Below, one piece after another: positions 1-12,345 of a DNA stretch of 64,000 bases. How positions within the stretch are numbered: the first letter of the stretch is position 1; each line of letters begins with the position of its first letter. The DNA is from Archivesica marissinica (taxonomy: Eukaryota; Mollusca; Bivalvia; Venerida; Vesicomyidae), in NCBI GenBank assembly GCA_014843695.1, contig CM026398.1, positions 42,636,166 through 42,700,165 on the forward strand. The letters are read 5' to 3'. Position numbers and translations under genes: made by a program. Below the pieces are notes generated by a model. It saw only the letters and a program-made list of their open reading frames with translations. It was not told the origin of the DNA and did not search any database.

Positions 1-3000
1 CGTAAGCTATCTCTGGACAATATACATATACTACTGCATTGTCCACGTAAGCTACCTCTGGACAGTATACATATACTACTGCAATGTCTACGTAAGCTAC
101 CTCTGGACAGTATACATATACTACTGCAAGGTCCACGTAAGCTTCCTCTGGACAGTCTACAAATACTACTGCAATGTCCTCGTAAGCTTCCTCTGGACAG
201 TCTACATATACTACTGCAATGTCCATGTAAGCTACCTCTGGACAGTCTACATATACAACTGCAATGTCCACGTAAGCTTCCTCTGGACAGTCTACATATA
301 CTACTGTAATGTCCACGCAAGCTTCCTCTGGACAGTCTACATATACTACTGCAAGATCCATGTAAGCTTCCTCTGGAAAGTATACATATTCTACTGCAAT
401 GTTCATGCAAGCTATATCTGGACAGTATACATATACTACTGCAAGGTCCACGTAAGCTACCTCTGGACAGTATACATATACTATTGCAATGTCCACGTAA
501 GCTACCTCTGGACAGTATACATATACTACTGCAATGTTCACGTTCACATCATCCGCACAGTCTACACATTCTACTGCAATGTCCACGTAAGCAACCTCTG
601 GACAGTCTACATACACTACTGCAAGGTCCACGTAAGCTACCTCTGGACACTCGGTATAAACTACTGCAAGGTCCCCGTAAGCTATCTCTAGACAGTATAC
701 ATATACTACTGCAAGGTCCACGTAAGCTTCCTCTGGACAGTCTACATATACTACTGCAATGTCCACGTACGCTATTTCTGGACAGTATAAATATACTACT
801 GCAATGTCCACAAAAGCTACCTCTGGACTGTATACATATACTACTGCAATATCCACGTAATCTCCATCTGGACCGTCTACATATACTACTGTAATGTCCA
901 CGTAAGCTACCTCTGTAAAGTCGGTATATACTACTACAAGGTCCCCGTAAGCTATCTCGGGACAGGATACATATACTACTGCAATGTCCACGTAAGCTAC
1001 CTCTGGACAGTATACATATACTACTGCAATATCCACGTAAGCTACCTCTGGACAGTATACATATACTACTGCAAGGTCTACGTAAACTTCCTCTGGACAG
1101 TCTACATATACTACTGCAATGTCCTCGTAAGCTTCCTCTGGACAGTCTACATATACTACTGCAATGTCCATGTAAGCTTCATCTGGACAGTCTACATATA
1201 CTACTGCAAGATCTACGTAAGCTTCCTCTAGACAGTCTACATATACTACTGCAAGGTCCACGTATGCTTCCTCTGGACAGTCTACCTGTACTACTGCAAG
1301 GTCCACGTAAGCTTCCTCTGGACAGTCTACATATACTACTGCAAGGTCCACGTAAGCTTTCTCTAGACAATCAACATATACTACTGCAAGGTCCCCATAA
1401 GCTATCTCTGGACAGTATACATATACTACTGCAATGTCCACGTATGCTACCTCTAGACATTCTACATATACTACTGCAAGGTCCATGTAAGCTATCACTG
1501 GACAGTATACATATACTACTGCAATGTCCACGTACGCTATTTCTGGACAGTATAAATATACTACTGCAATGTCCACGAAAGCTAATTCTGGACTGTATAC
1601 CTATACTACTTCAATGTCCACGTAAGCTACCTCTGTACAATATACATATACTACTGCAATATCCACGTAAGCTACCTCTGAACAGTATACATATACTACT
1701 GCAATGTCCACGTAAGCTACCTCTGGACAGTATACATATACTATTGCAATGTCCACGTAAGCTACCTCTGGACAGACTACATATACTACTGCAATGTTCA
1801 CGTTCACATCCTCCGCACAGTCTACATATTCTACTGCAATGTCCACGTAAGCAATCTCTGGACAGTCTAGATATACTACTGCAAGGTCCACGTTCACTTC
1901 CTCCGGACAGTCTACATATTCTACTGCAATATCCACTTAAGCTACCTCTGGACAGTCTACATACACTACTGCAAGGTCCACGTAAGCTACCTCTGGACAC
2001 TCGGTATAAACTACTGCAAGGTCCCCGTAAGCTATCTCTAGACAGTATACATATACTACTGCAAGGTCCACGTAAGCTTCCTCTGAACAGTCTACATATA
2101 CTACTGCAATTTCCACGTAGGCTACCTCTGGACAGTCTACATATACTACTGCAAGGTCCATGTAAGCTTTCTCTGGACAGTATACATATTCTACTGCAAT
2201 GTTCACGTAAGCTATATCTGGACAGTATACATATACTACTGCAAGGTCCACGTAAGCTACATCTGGGCAGTCTACATATACTACTGCAAGGTCCATGTAA
2301 GCTACCTCTGGACAGTCAACATATACTACTGTAATGTCCACGTAAGCTACCTCTGTAAAGTCGGTATATACTACTGCAAGGTCCCCGTAAGCTATCTCTG
2401 GACAATATACATATACTACTGCATTGTCCACGTAAGCTACCTCTGGACAGTATACATATACTACTGCAATGTCTACGTAAGCTACCTCTGGACAGTATAC
2501 ATATACTACTGCAAGGTCCACGTAAGCTTCCTCTGGACAGTCTACAAATACTACTGCAATGTCCTCGTAAGCTTCCTCTGGACAGTCTACATATACTACT
2601 GCAATGTCCATGTAAGCTACCTCTGGACAGTCTACATATACTACTGCAATGTCCACGTAAGCTTCCTCTGGACAGTCTACATATACTACTGTAATGTCCA
2701 CGCAAGCTTCCTCTGGACAGTCTACATATACTACTGCAAGATCCATGTAAGCTTCCTCTGGAAAGTATACATATTCTACTGCAATGTTCATGTAAGCTAT
2801 ATCTGGACAGTATACATATACTACTGCAAGGTCCACGTAAGCTACCTCTGGACAGTATACATATACTATTGCAATGTCCACGTAAGCTACCTCTGGACAG
2901 TATACATATACTACTGCAATGTTCACGTTCACATCATCCGCACAGTCTACACATTCTACTGCAATGTCCACGTAAGCAACCTCTGGACAGTCTACATACA

Positions 3001-5870
3001 CTACTGCAAGGTCCACGTAAGCTACCTCTGGACACTCGGTATAAACTACTGCAAGGTCCCCGTAAGCTATCTCTAGACAGTATACATATACTACTGCAAG
3101 GTCCACGTAAGCTTCCTCTGGACAGTCTACATATACTACTGCAATGTCCACGTACGCTATCTCTGGACAGTCTACATATACTACTGCAATGTCCACGTAA
3201 GCTACCTCTGGACAGTATACATATACTACTGCAATGTCCACGTAAGCTACATCTGGACAGTATACATATACTACTGCAATGTCCACGTAAGCTACCTCTG
3301 GACAGTATACATATACTACTGCAATGTCCACGTAAGCTACCTCTGGAGAGTATACATATACTACTGCAATGTCCACGTAAGCTACCTCTGGACAGTATAC
3401 ATATACTACTGCAATGTCCACGTAAGCTATCTCTGGACAGTATACATATACTACTGCAATGTCCACGTAAGCTACCTCTGGACAGTATACATATACTACT
3501 GCAATGTCCACGTAAGCTACCTCTGGACAGTCTACATATACTACTGCAATGTCCACGTAAGCTTCCTCTGGACAGTCTACATATACTACTGCAATGTCCA
3601 CGTAAGCTTCCTCTGGACAGTCTACATATACTACTGCAAGGTCCATGTAAGCTTCCTCTGGACAGTCTACTATACTACTGCAAGGTCCACGTAAGCTTTC
3701 TCTGGACAGTCTACATATACTACTGCAAGGTCCACGTAAGCTTCCTCTGGACAGTCTACATATACTACTGCAATGTCCACGTAAGCTACCTCTGGACAGT
3801 ATACATATACTACTGCAATGTCCATGTAAGCTATCTCTGGACAGTATACATATACTACTGCAATGTCCACGTAAGCTACCTCTGGACAGTATACATATAC
3901 TACTGCAATGTCCACGTAAGCTACCTCTGGATGGTTACATATATACTGCAATGTTCACGTTCACTTCCTCCGGACAGTCTACATATACTACTGCAAGGTC
4001 CACGTAAGCTACCTCTGGACAGTCTACATATACTACTGCAATGTCCACGTAAGCTACCTCTGGACAGTCGGTATATACTACTGCAAGGTCCCCGTAAGCT
4101 ATCTCTAGACAGTATACATATACTACTGCAATGTCCACGTAAGCTACCTCTGGACAGTCTACATATACTACTGCAATGTCCACGTAGGCTACCTCTGGAC
4201 AGTATACATATACTACTGCAAGGTCCATGTAAGCTTCCTCTGGACAGTATACATATTCTACTGCAATGTTCTCGTAAGCTTTATCTGGACAGTATACATA
4301 TACTACTGCAATGTCCACGTAAGCTTCCTCTGGTCAGTCTACATATACTACTGTAATGTCCATGTAAGCTACCTCTGGACAGTCAACATATACTACTGTA
4401 ATGTCCACGTAAGCTACCTCTGTAAAGTCGGTATATACTACTGCAAGGTCCCCGTAAGCTATCTCTGGACAGTATACATATACTACTGCATTGTCCACGT
4501 AAGCTACCTCTGGACAGTATACATATACTACTGCAATGTCTACGTAAGCTACCTCTGGACAGTATACATATACTACTGCAAGGTCCACGTAAGCTTCCTC
4601 TGGACAGTCTACATATACTACTGCAATGTCCTCGTAAGCTTCCTCTGGACAGTCTACATATACTACTGCAATGTCCACGTAAGCTTCCTCTGGACAGTCT
4701 ACATATACTACTGTAATGTCCATGTAAGCTTCCTCTGGACAGTCTACATATACTACTGTAATGTCCATGTAAGCTTCCTCTGGACAGTATACATATACTA
4801 CTGCAAGGTCCATGTAAGCTTCCTCTGGACAGTATACATATTCTATTGCAATGTCCACGTAAGCTACCTCTGGGCAGTATACATATACTACTGCAAGGTC
4901 CACGTAAGCTACCTCTGGACAGTCTACATATACTACTGCAAGGTCCACGTAAGCTACCTCTGTAAAATCGGTATATACTACTGCAAGGTCCCCGTAAGCT
5001 ATCTCTGGAGAGTATACATATACTACTGCAATGTCCACGTAAGCTTCCTCTGGACAGTATACATATACTACTGCAATTTCCACGTAGGCTACATCTGGAC
5101 AGTCTACATATACTACTGTAATGTCCACGTAAGCTGCCTCTGTAAAGTCGGTATATACTACTGCAAGGTCCCCGTAAGCTATCTCTGGACAGTATACATA
5201 TACTACTGCAATGTCCAAGTAAGCTAGCTCTGGACAGTATACATATACTACTGCAATGTCCACGTAAGCTACCTCTGGACATTATACATATACTACTGCA
5301 ATGTCCAATTAAGCTTCCTCTGGACAGTATACATATACTACTGCAATATCCTCGTAAGCTTTCTCTGGACAGTATACATATACTACTGGAATGTCCACGT
5401 AAGCTACATCTGGACAGTATACATATACTACTGCAATGTCCACGTAAGCTTCCTCTGGACAGTATACATATACTTGTATGTCCACGTAAGATTCTTGGAA
5501 GTCTACATATAGTACTGCAAGGTTCATGTAATCTTTATCTGGACAGTCTGCATATACTACTTCAAGGTCGACGCAAGCTTCCTCTGGACAGTCTACATAT
5601 ACTACTGCAATGTTCACGTAAGCTACCTCTGGACATTCTACATATACTACTGCAATGTCCACGTAAGCTTCCTCTGGACAGTCTACATATACTACTGCAA
5701 TGTCCACGTAAGCATCCTCTGGACAGTCTACATATACTACTGCAATGTCCACCTAAGCTTCCTCTGGACAGTCAGCATATAATACTGCAATGTTCACGTA
5801 AGCTTCCTCTAGACAGTCAACATATACTCCTCTTGACATTCTACATATACTACTGCAAGGTCCACTCCGA
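1..5870. repeat. 45-bp minisatellite array (about 130 copies)
   Basis: The unit begins CGTAAGCTACCTCTGGACAG and continues with TATACATATACTACTGCAATGTCCA-like sequence in 45-bp steps from base 1. The array enters from outside the window. Monomers differ mainly at a few sites: AGTATAC or AGTCTAC, GCTACC or GCTTCC, CAATGTCC or CAAGGTCC. A distinctive monomer with CTCTGTAAAGTCGG recurs near 911, 2351, 4419, 4951 and 5139. Small indels near 3670 and 3940 shift the register, and the last copies (5480-5870) are the most degenerate. Because 45 is a multiple of three, long open frames exist on both strands. The frequent differences change amino acids in the minus frame (Asp/Tyr, Glu/Val/Ile, Ile/Leu), so protein-level selection is not evident. 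I call it non-coding satellite. Confidence 0.97.
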
Positions 5871-5971
5871 TTTTATAGAGCCGACAAAAAATAAATTGCT
5901 GATAATAATACTGTATAGATGTCAATTAGCGAAGACACAATTATTTAATCATATATTGTTTGTTGACTTAC

Positions 5972-6153
5972 CGAGGAATCTTCGTATTCCAGCCCCTTCG
6001 TTTCTGTCATGTAAGTTTTATAGTTAGAAGAGGTTATATCCATTTGATCCGTTTCTGAGGTGATAGTCAATGCCGATCCCTTTGTGAAGCTGAGTATATC
6101 TCCAAGTGCGAAAACCGTGCTTGAAATGGACGGTAAGAGCCCAATGGTCACGC
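5972..6153 (-). CDS. candidate internal exon of an unrecognised host gene (downstream exon)
   Basis: On the minus strand a 3' splice site (TTTAG) precedes 6153 and a strong donor, GTAAGT, follows base 5972. The 182 bases between give 2 + 60 codons with no stop. The peptide starts VTIGLLPSISSTVFALGD, a moderately hydrophobic stretch, and then becomes Ser/Thr-rich and acidic with tyrosines (residues such as NYKTYMTE and EYEDSS). It could be the region around a membrane segment followed by a tail, but I do not recognise a domain. The entering phase (1) matches the phase leaving the exon at 7909-8049, so the two join in frame. The next exon would lie to the left, beyond or within the 45-bp array. 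No transcript evidence is available. Confidence 0.5.
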
Positions 6154-7099
6154 CTAAATGTGTGAATAATAATTATGTTGTGTTATGACTGTTAAAAGAT
6201 CACGCACGACGTCAATATTTATAGCTATCACATTCCTGTTCATGGTGACATATACTAAAGTACGACCATCAACAAGATGCATGTTAATCTTGAAAGAAGT
6301 TTGTAAATCTCACGGTAATCATAGAAGTTATGATACGTTGATTATTGTAATAGAAGGTTATGGAGACGACGATCTTGATTTAACCAAGTCACATGACCTT
6401 TTAAAACTCAAATCATACTCATTTCATCAGCACTAATATTTAATTTTACATTTTACATAATTTTTATTAAATGCTACTTGAGTAGCTACATAGCACGCTT
6501 GCTTATTTCTGAGTCAGCTACAAATTGTTACGCGCCAACCGTGGTCAATCTAGTGAGCAGACGGGCCGGCGGACGTATGCAGATCACAGTGGACAGCTAA
6601 CCGAGTGACGACAACGATACTTAGTATATTTACTGGTTTTACACTTCATCAACTGCTATACGTATACGTGGGTCCTAACAATCACTATAGCTATCATCTG
6701 AAACACGAATTATTAAAAGCATAATTAGCTGACGCAACCCATCGGTATGATACTTAATTTTTAAAAAAACCTGATTAAAATATGGAGTCTGCTGTCCAAT
6801 ATACACTAGCAAGGATGCTCGGCTATCCTATATTGTTTCAGGCCTAGAATGAAGTCGTGCTCGGTATATATACTAAACGGACAATGCAACGTACGTGTGG
6901 GGTATGCACACTGTGTCAGTTTCGGTGGAAACATTCTCCCAATGATTTGATTGTTTATATTCGTCTGCTGGACCAGTCACGTGCCACTTGCATCAGGCTA
7001 CCGATACACGTAACGGAATGCTATTGAACCATGCTTCAGCAATGTCACCGAAATTAGCCTAGAACTATATAAATATTTTAAATACGGATGAAAATGGAA
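6154..7099. other. intron-like unique sequence, no gene seen
   Basis: AT-rich sequence lying between the two candidate minus-strand exons. I see no convincing ORF, RNA gene or element. The short open frame near 6185-6436 has no family resemblance. Confidence 0.5.
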
Positions 7100-7150
7100 A
7101 ATACGCCGAGCATAGGAATACGCCGAGCATAGGAATACGCCGAGCATAGG
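7100..7150. repeat. three exact 17-bp tandem copies
   Basis: AATACGCCGAGCATAGG occurs three times head to tail without a mismatch, inside the presumed intron. It is a very young local expansion. Confidence 0.95.
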
Positions 7151-7908
7151 TTCCACCACTCTAAATATCTAGAATAAAGTGTCAGTATATATGAATGTAT
7201 GCCTAAGAATTGATGGTAACCTTATATAGTTTACAGTTTATTAAACGTGTCACACCAATCAAAAGCCAGTAAGTAGTGCGTTCATAAACGGCGAAATATG
7301 TTCCATTCTAGTATTTATCCTTTACAGAATATCTTATTTAACGACTGCTAAAATGAAGAACATGGATGCTCCACCTCTTCATAACTTTATTCTTGCTCAA
7401 ATTACCAGACTTATTTAGGGCAACTAGTCAATTAGTCAATGTACATATGATGGACTGATGGACTAATGTGGCGAACTAAGTTTACAATTGTAATAGAAAA
7501 ATGATCCAAAAAGCCAATAGTAGAACAAACTGAAATATTATACTTGACAACGCTCCTTATATCGATAGCAGACCAATGGTCCAGAAGTTAGCTATCAAGA
7601 TTCGTAATTCGCAGACCGAATCATACACATGTGCATCGTGTGTTCGATCCCCGGATATGCATCATAACACTACTAAGCGGACTAGTCTAATCTCTTCCGG
7701 ATGGATGTGTGGCTGATGTGGACAGGCGGACGCGACGATACATAATCGCAAAACATCTCGCACTTATTGTACACACATTGTTAATATATCATGCTCATAT
7801 AAGCAAACAAAAGCAGAACATTACTGAACCTCACATTGTCAGGACCAGATCACTAGATCGACCACGAGAACATAGGCATTGTGTTATCTGGCATACTATA
7901 CTACATAC
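7151..7908. other. intron-like unique sequence
   Basis: No gene is supported. A box-B-like GTGTTCGATCCCC at about 7647 is present without a foldable tRNA around it. Confidence 0.4.
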
Positions 7909-8049
7909 CACTAGTAGAACCTGCCGTATCACCAGTGAAAGTCGCTGTGACTAGTAGCACATTTTTTTTCCCGATGTAAATATCGTCTGGGTCCGACAAG
8001 TACGGCTCCTTCTTGGACATCTCAAGAGTAATTTCATCATGTACCACAC
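7909..8049 (-). CDS. candidate internal exon of an unrecognised host gene (upstream exon)
   Basis: On the minus strand an acceptor (CTTTAG) precedes base 8049 and a donor (GTATGT) follows base 7909. The 141-base exon reads 2 + 46 codons + 1. It is stop-free and protein-like: VVHDEITLEMSKKEPYLSD, then DPDDIYIGKKNVLLV, then a Thr/Gly/Ser-rich end. Both flanking introns are phase 1, the symmetric class common for extracellular modules. The single base left over (G) plus the first two bases of the exon at 6153 complete a Gly codon and keep the frame open. I do not recognise the family. The acidic, charged character suggests an ectodomain or linker. An upstream exon would lie to the right of 8056, where the 18-bp array begins. 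Confidence 0.5.
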
Positions 8050-8165
8050 CTAAAGCAGACATGATTATTAAACACGACAAAACAACTTATTTGTGGGACG
8101 ATGGCAGGTCCGCCATATCAATGGCTGACCCCACACCCACGAATGAAAAAATCATAGGTGACCGG

Positions 8166-8875
8166 CCCCATATCAGCGACTGGTCGACCTATATCGGTTG
8201 CTGGTCCCACACAAGTATCTTGTCCCACATGAACGAATGGTACAACGTTGGCGACCAGTCAACAATCGATTGTTCATCCCACATCGCTGACTAGTCCCAC
8301 ATCAACGGCTGGTTCCGCATCGAAGGCCAGTACGGCATCGGAGGCTTTTCCACTTAGCCCATATCTAGGAATGATCACACAACATACATCAACGTCAATC
8401 ACAAACAACAAGAACACGTGCGGGAGGAATATCGATGGCATGCCCTGCATCTACGACAGATTCCAACTAGGGGACAGGTTCCATATCCGTGGCTAGTTCC
8501 ACATCCGTGGCTAGTTCCACATCGACGGGTGATCCCACATCAACGGGTTATCCCACATCGACGGGTGATCCCAAATCCACGGGTGATCCCACATCGACGG
8601 GTGATCCCAAATCGACATGTGATCCCACATCGACGGGTGATCCCAAATCGACGGGTGATCCCACATCGACGGTGATCCCACATCGACGGGTGATCCCAAA
8701 TCGACGGTGATCCCAAATCGACGGGTGATCCCACATCGACGGGTGATCCCAAATCGACATGTGATCCCACATCGACGGGTGATCCCAAATCGACGGGTGA
8801 TCCCACATCGACGGTGATCCCACATCGACGGGTGATCCCAATTCGACGGGTGATCCCACATCGACGGGTGACAAC
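8166..8875. repeat. 18-bp minisatellite with degenerate left flank
   Basis: From about 8490 to 8875 the unit is CATCGACGGGTGATCCCA or its CAAATCGACGGGTGATCC variant. About 21 copies are near-identical, with three copies lacking one G. From about 8187 to 8365 there are about ten strongly diverged 18-mers (CATCGCTGACTAGTCCCA, CATCAACGGCTGGTTCCG and so on) that keep exact 18-bp spacing. Period 18 leaves frames open on both strands; on the minus strand the unit would read as a hexapeptide like VDVGSP. Stops interrupt that frame in the diverged part. Confidence 0.93.
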
Positions 8876-9084
8876 ATCGGTGACTATTCCATTATCGATG
8901 TCTGTAGAAAAATCCCAGTTATTATTGAGAGGAACTCATCCGAACAGACACGAGCGGATACCTAGGTAAAACCACCGAACTTCCACAAGGAATGAAATCA
9001 TTTGACACCCTATTTAGTTTAGAACATACAGCGGTGAGGTAGGTGCAGTGATTTGAAGTAGGAGACCTTCGTCACTTTGAGCAC
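8876..9084. other. unique spacer
   Basis: Short non-repetitive sequence between the 18-bp array and the element next to the gap. Nothing recognisable. Confidence 0.4.
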
Positions 9085-9290
9085 CATCGATGGCAGATTC
9101 AACTACATTCAAACCTGTCTATAAAGGCCATCCTCGGGAAAGTCAAAAAATGGCCTTTGTTGGCAGGTGGCCTCTCAATAGAGGGTTAAAATGTTTTGGA
9201 AATGGCTCGACGGGAGAGAACAAATAGTGGTCTTTAGAGACAGGTTTTTCATATGTGGCCTTTATTCGGAGGTGGCCTTTAGCACAGGTG
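9085..9290. repeat. fragment of an inverted-repeat element built on GGCCTTTATAGACAGGTTTG
   Basis: The left part reads CAAACCTGTCTATAAAGGCC, and further right the reverse-complement type of motif recurs in degenerate form: TGGTCTTTAGAGACAGG, GTGGCCTTTATTCGGAGGTGGCC and TGGCCTTTAGCACAGG. This suits a MITE or foldback element with internal degenerate copies. Its right side is lost in the N gap. Confidence 0.45.
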
Positions 9291-10290
9291 NNNNNNNNNN
9301 NNNNNNNNNNNNNNNNNNNNNNNNNNNNNNNNNNNNNNNNNNNNNNNNNNNNNNNNNNNNNNNNNNNNNNNNNNNNNNNNNNNNNNNNNNNNNNNNNNNN
9401 NNNNNNNNNNNNNNNNNNNNNNNNNNNNNNNNNNNNNNNNNNNNNNNNNNNNNNNNNNNNNNNNNNNNNNNNNNNNNNNNNNNNNNNNNNNNNNNNNNNN
9501 NNNNNNNNNNNNNNNNNNNNNNNNNNNNNNNNNNNNNNNNNNNNNNNNNNNNNNNNNNNNNNNNNNNNNNNNNNNNNNNNNNNNNNNNNNNNNNNNNNNN
9601 NNNNNNNNNNNNNNNNNNNNNNNNNNNNNNNNNNNNNNNNNNNNNNNNNNNNNNNNNNNNNNNNNNNNNNNNNNNNNNNNNNNNNNNNNNNNNNNNNNNN
9701 NNNNNNNNNNNNNNNNNNNNNNNNNNNNNNNNNNNNNNNNNNNNNNNNNNNNNNNNNNNNNNNNNNNNNNNNNNNNNNNNNNNNNNNNNNNNNNNNNNNN
9801 NNNNNNNNNNNNNNNNNNNNNNNNNNNNNNNNNNNNNNNNNNNNNNNNNNNNNNNNNNNNNNNNNNNNNNNNNNNNNNNNNNNNNNNNNNNNNNNNNNNN
9901 NNNNNNNNNNNNNNNNNNNNNNNNNNNNNNNNNNNNNNNNNNNNNNNNNNNNNNNNNNNNNNNNNNNNNNNNNNNNNNNNNNNNNNNNNNNNNNNNNNNN
10001 NNNNNNNNNNNNNNNNNNNNNNNNNNNNNNNNNNNNNNNNNNNNNNNNNNNNNNNNNNNNNNNNNNNNNNNNNNNNNNNNNNNNNNNNNNNNNNNNNNNN
10101 NNNNNNNNNNNNNNNNNNNNNNNNNNNNNNNNNNNNNNNNNNNNNNNNNNNNNNNNNNNNNNNNNNNNNNNNNNNNNNNNNNNNNNNNNNNNNNNNNNNN
10201 NNNNNNNNNNNNNNNNNNNNNNNNNNNNNNNNNNNNNNNNNNNNNNNNNNNNNNNNNNNNNNNNNNNNNNNNNNNNNNNNNNNNNNNNNN
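9291..10290. other. assembly gap, exactly 1000 N
   Basis: A run of exactly 1000 N, an arbitrary scaffold gap size. The true length is unknown. The right edge emerges inside a purine microsatellite, the likely reason the assembly broke. Confidence 0.99.
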
Positions 10291-10813
10291 GAGAGAGAGG
10301 GGAGAGAGAGGGAGAGAGAGAGGAGATACAGAGAGTAGATACAGAGAGGGGAGAAAGGGGAGAGAGAGAGAGAGAGAGATGAGGGGGAGGGGAGGAGAGA
10401 GCGGAGGAGGGGAGGAGAGGAGAGAGAGATGAGAGACGACCAGACGAGCGAGAAAGAGAAGAGAAGGAGATGAGGAGGGCGAGGAGAGAAGGAGGAGAGG
10501 AGAGGAGAGAAAGAGAGAGAGAGGGAGGGGAAAAGAGAGAAACAGGGAGAGAGATGGAAAAATAAAAAGGAGGAAAAAAAAGGAGGAAAGGAAAGAGAGG
10601 GAGGGGAGAGAAAAAGGAGAGAGGGGGGGAAAGAGAAAAAGACAGCAGACAGACAGACACAGACAGACAGACAACAGAACAAAACAGACAGACAGACGAC
10701 AGACAGAAGACAGACACGACAGACAGACAAAAAAAAAAAAAAAAAAACAGACAGAAAGACAGACAGCAAGAGAGAGAGAGAGGAGAGATCAAGAGGAAAG
10801 AGAGAGAGAGACC

Positions 10814-10893
<80 letters not shown>

Positions 10894-10976
10894 GATAGAT
10901 AGAGATTATATATAGATATATAGAGATATATAGAGATAGATAAATAGAGATAGATAGATCGATAGATAGATCCGTC
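10291..10976. repeat. purine-rich microsatellite block: (GA)n, (GACA)n, (GATA)n
   Basis: The block begins with GA/GGA-rich sequence, passes through (CAGA)n and a 17-18 base poly-A run near 10731-10748, then pure (GA)n, and ends in (GATA/TAGA)n. On the minus strand it translates to poly-Ser/Leu and poly-Tyr/Ile, which is not a protein. Confidence 0.97.
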
Positions 10977-11081
10977 GAGTAAAATACACCCGCCAAGCAG
11001 AAGAGTTGTAATAGCTAACAATCTAAAGTATAATAATTAGTAGATGAAACTCAGCAACCATTAGTACGATTCCTGGACCTA

Positions 11082-11265
11082 AGCTAGCTTGGGAACATGC
11101 GTCGATATATTTTGCTTGGTCAGTCAAATAAATTTAACGCCGAGACAATTAATTGGGCCGTATTGAGTTTCTGATCATATCAGTGTCATTTTGCCAGAAG
11201 TTAAAATGTGAAAAATCGACAGACTGGCACCCAGGCTCCTAAGCGAACGCTATGTAATTGTTCCA
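11082..11265 (-). repeat. unclassified interspersed repeat, copy 1
   Basis: The reverse complement of this stretch aligns along its length with 30709-30852. Shared blocks include CAGTCTG, GATTTTTxAC, TTAACTTCTGGCAAAA, GATATGATCAGAAACTCAAT, TTATTTGACTGACCA, TATATCGACGC and TGTTCCC. The two copies differ by substitutions and small indels. No coding capacity is seen. The family is unknown to me. Confidence 0.75.
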
Positions 11266-11860
11266 AGGTCAACTCTTTGAAATTGACATTGACAGCACTA
11301 ATGACAATGCAACCTTATACCACAATACGGCACAACAATCGTCAAGAAAACAGTCATACGATAAGTGATAATGTCAACAGTGATATTTTATATTCTGTCG
11401 TCGTCTGTCATTTAGTCTTCCTATTCTTCGGTTGTGGTTTCCACATTCACGCCCACATGACCAAACTATGCAAAGCTGACTAAAAGTTGTCATAGAAAAC
11501 AAGTTAAGATTAAATATAAAATGTAAATACTGACAACAATGATAGGCTTAAAGAAAGAGATAGCTGTTATATTATGGAGGGGTTGTTTGATATTTTTGTA
11601 TATTTGTTCTATTTAATTTTAGTGTACACGACACATCAGTAAGTAACAATATCATCACGTACACGAACGTGGAAGTCAGAGTGCCATGTGCCTGAAAATA
11701 TCGGTACGTTTTCAGCAACACATTTAGATAATGAAAATAATTTAGAACATATTTTAGCTACATTGTCTGATCATTTGTTATTCTCAGCTTACTTTGTTAT
11801 TCATAACATGACGGTGGGAAACACTAATCTTCATCTGAATCTGAGCAAGAGGTGCTAGCC
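11266..11860. other. unique sequence, no gene seen
   Basis: AT-rich. The open frame 11208-11483 overlaps the interspersed repeat and has no recognisable protein features. Confidence 0.4.
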
Positions 11861-12345
11861 GACTCAAACCAACTGTGTTGGAAAATAAACATGTCGACTG
11901 GAAGGCGGGTGGATGAAGAGCTGAAAACAGAATCAAACCAACTGTGTTGGAAATTAAGCATGTCGATTGGAAGACAAGCCGAGCCGATGAAGAGCGGATA
12001 ACAGACTCAAACCAAGTGTGTTGGAAATTAAACATGTCGATTGGTAGACAAGCCAGATGAAGAGCCGATAACAGACTCAAACCAACTGTGTTGGAAATTA
12101 AACATGTCGATTGGTAGACAAGCCGATGAAGAGCCGATAACAGACTCAAACCAACTGTGTTGGAAATTAAACATGTCGATTGGTAGACAAGCCGATGAAG
12201 AGCCGATAACAGACTCAAACCAAGTGTGTTGGAAATTAAACATGTCGATTGGATGGCGGGTGGATGAAGAGCTGATAGCAGATTCAAACCAACTGTGTTG
12301 GAAATGGAACACAAGTCTATTGGAAGACGAGCCGATGTTGTGGCT
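11861..12345. repeat. 69-bp minisatellite, 7 copies
   Basis: Unit landmarks are GACTCAAACCAACTGTGTTGG, AAACATGTCGATTGG and AGACAAGCCGATGAAGAGC. Copies start near 11861, 11932, 12005, 12075, 12144, 12213 and 12282. The middle three are almost identical and the outer ones are diverged, as expected if exchange homogenises the centre. Period 69 is 23 codons, so several frames stay open on both strands. No start, signal or flank supports coding. Confidence 0.93.

Noticed and set aside
1937..3646. 569-codon minus-strand frame in the 45-bp array
   Set aside because: It follows from a period divisible by three. The differences between monomers are mostly amino-acid changing, frames are open on both strands, and there is no start, signal or splice site.
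7560..7665. tRNA-like sequence with GTGTTCGATCCCC
   Set aside because: The upstream box A is doubtful and no cloverleaf forms. One copy only.
9143..11021. Ser/Leu-rich frames spanning the first N gap
   Set aside because: Translation of purine microsatellite and Ns.
11208..11483. 91-codon frame
   Set aside because: It starts inside the interspersed repeat and has no protein character.
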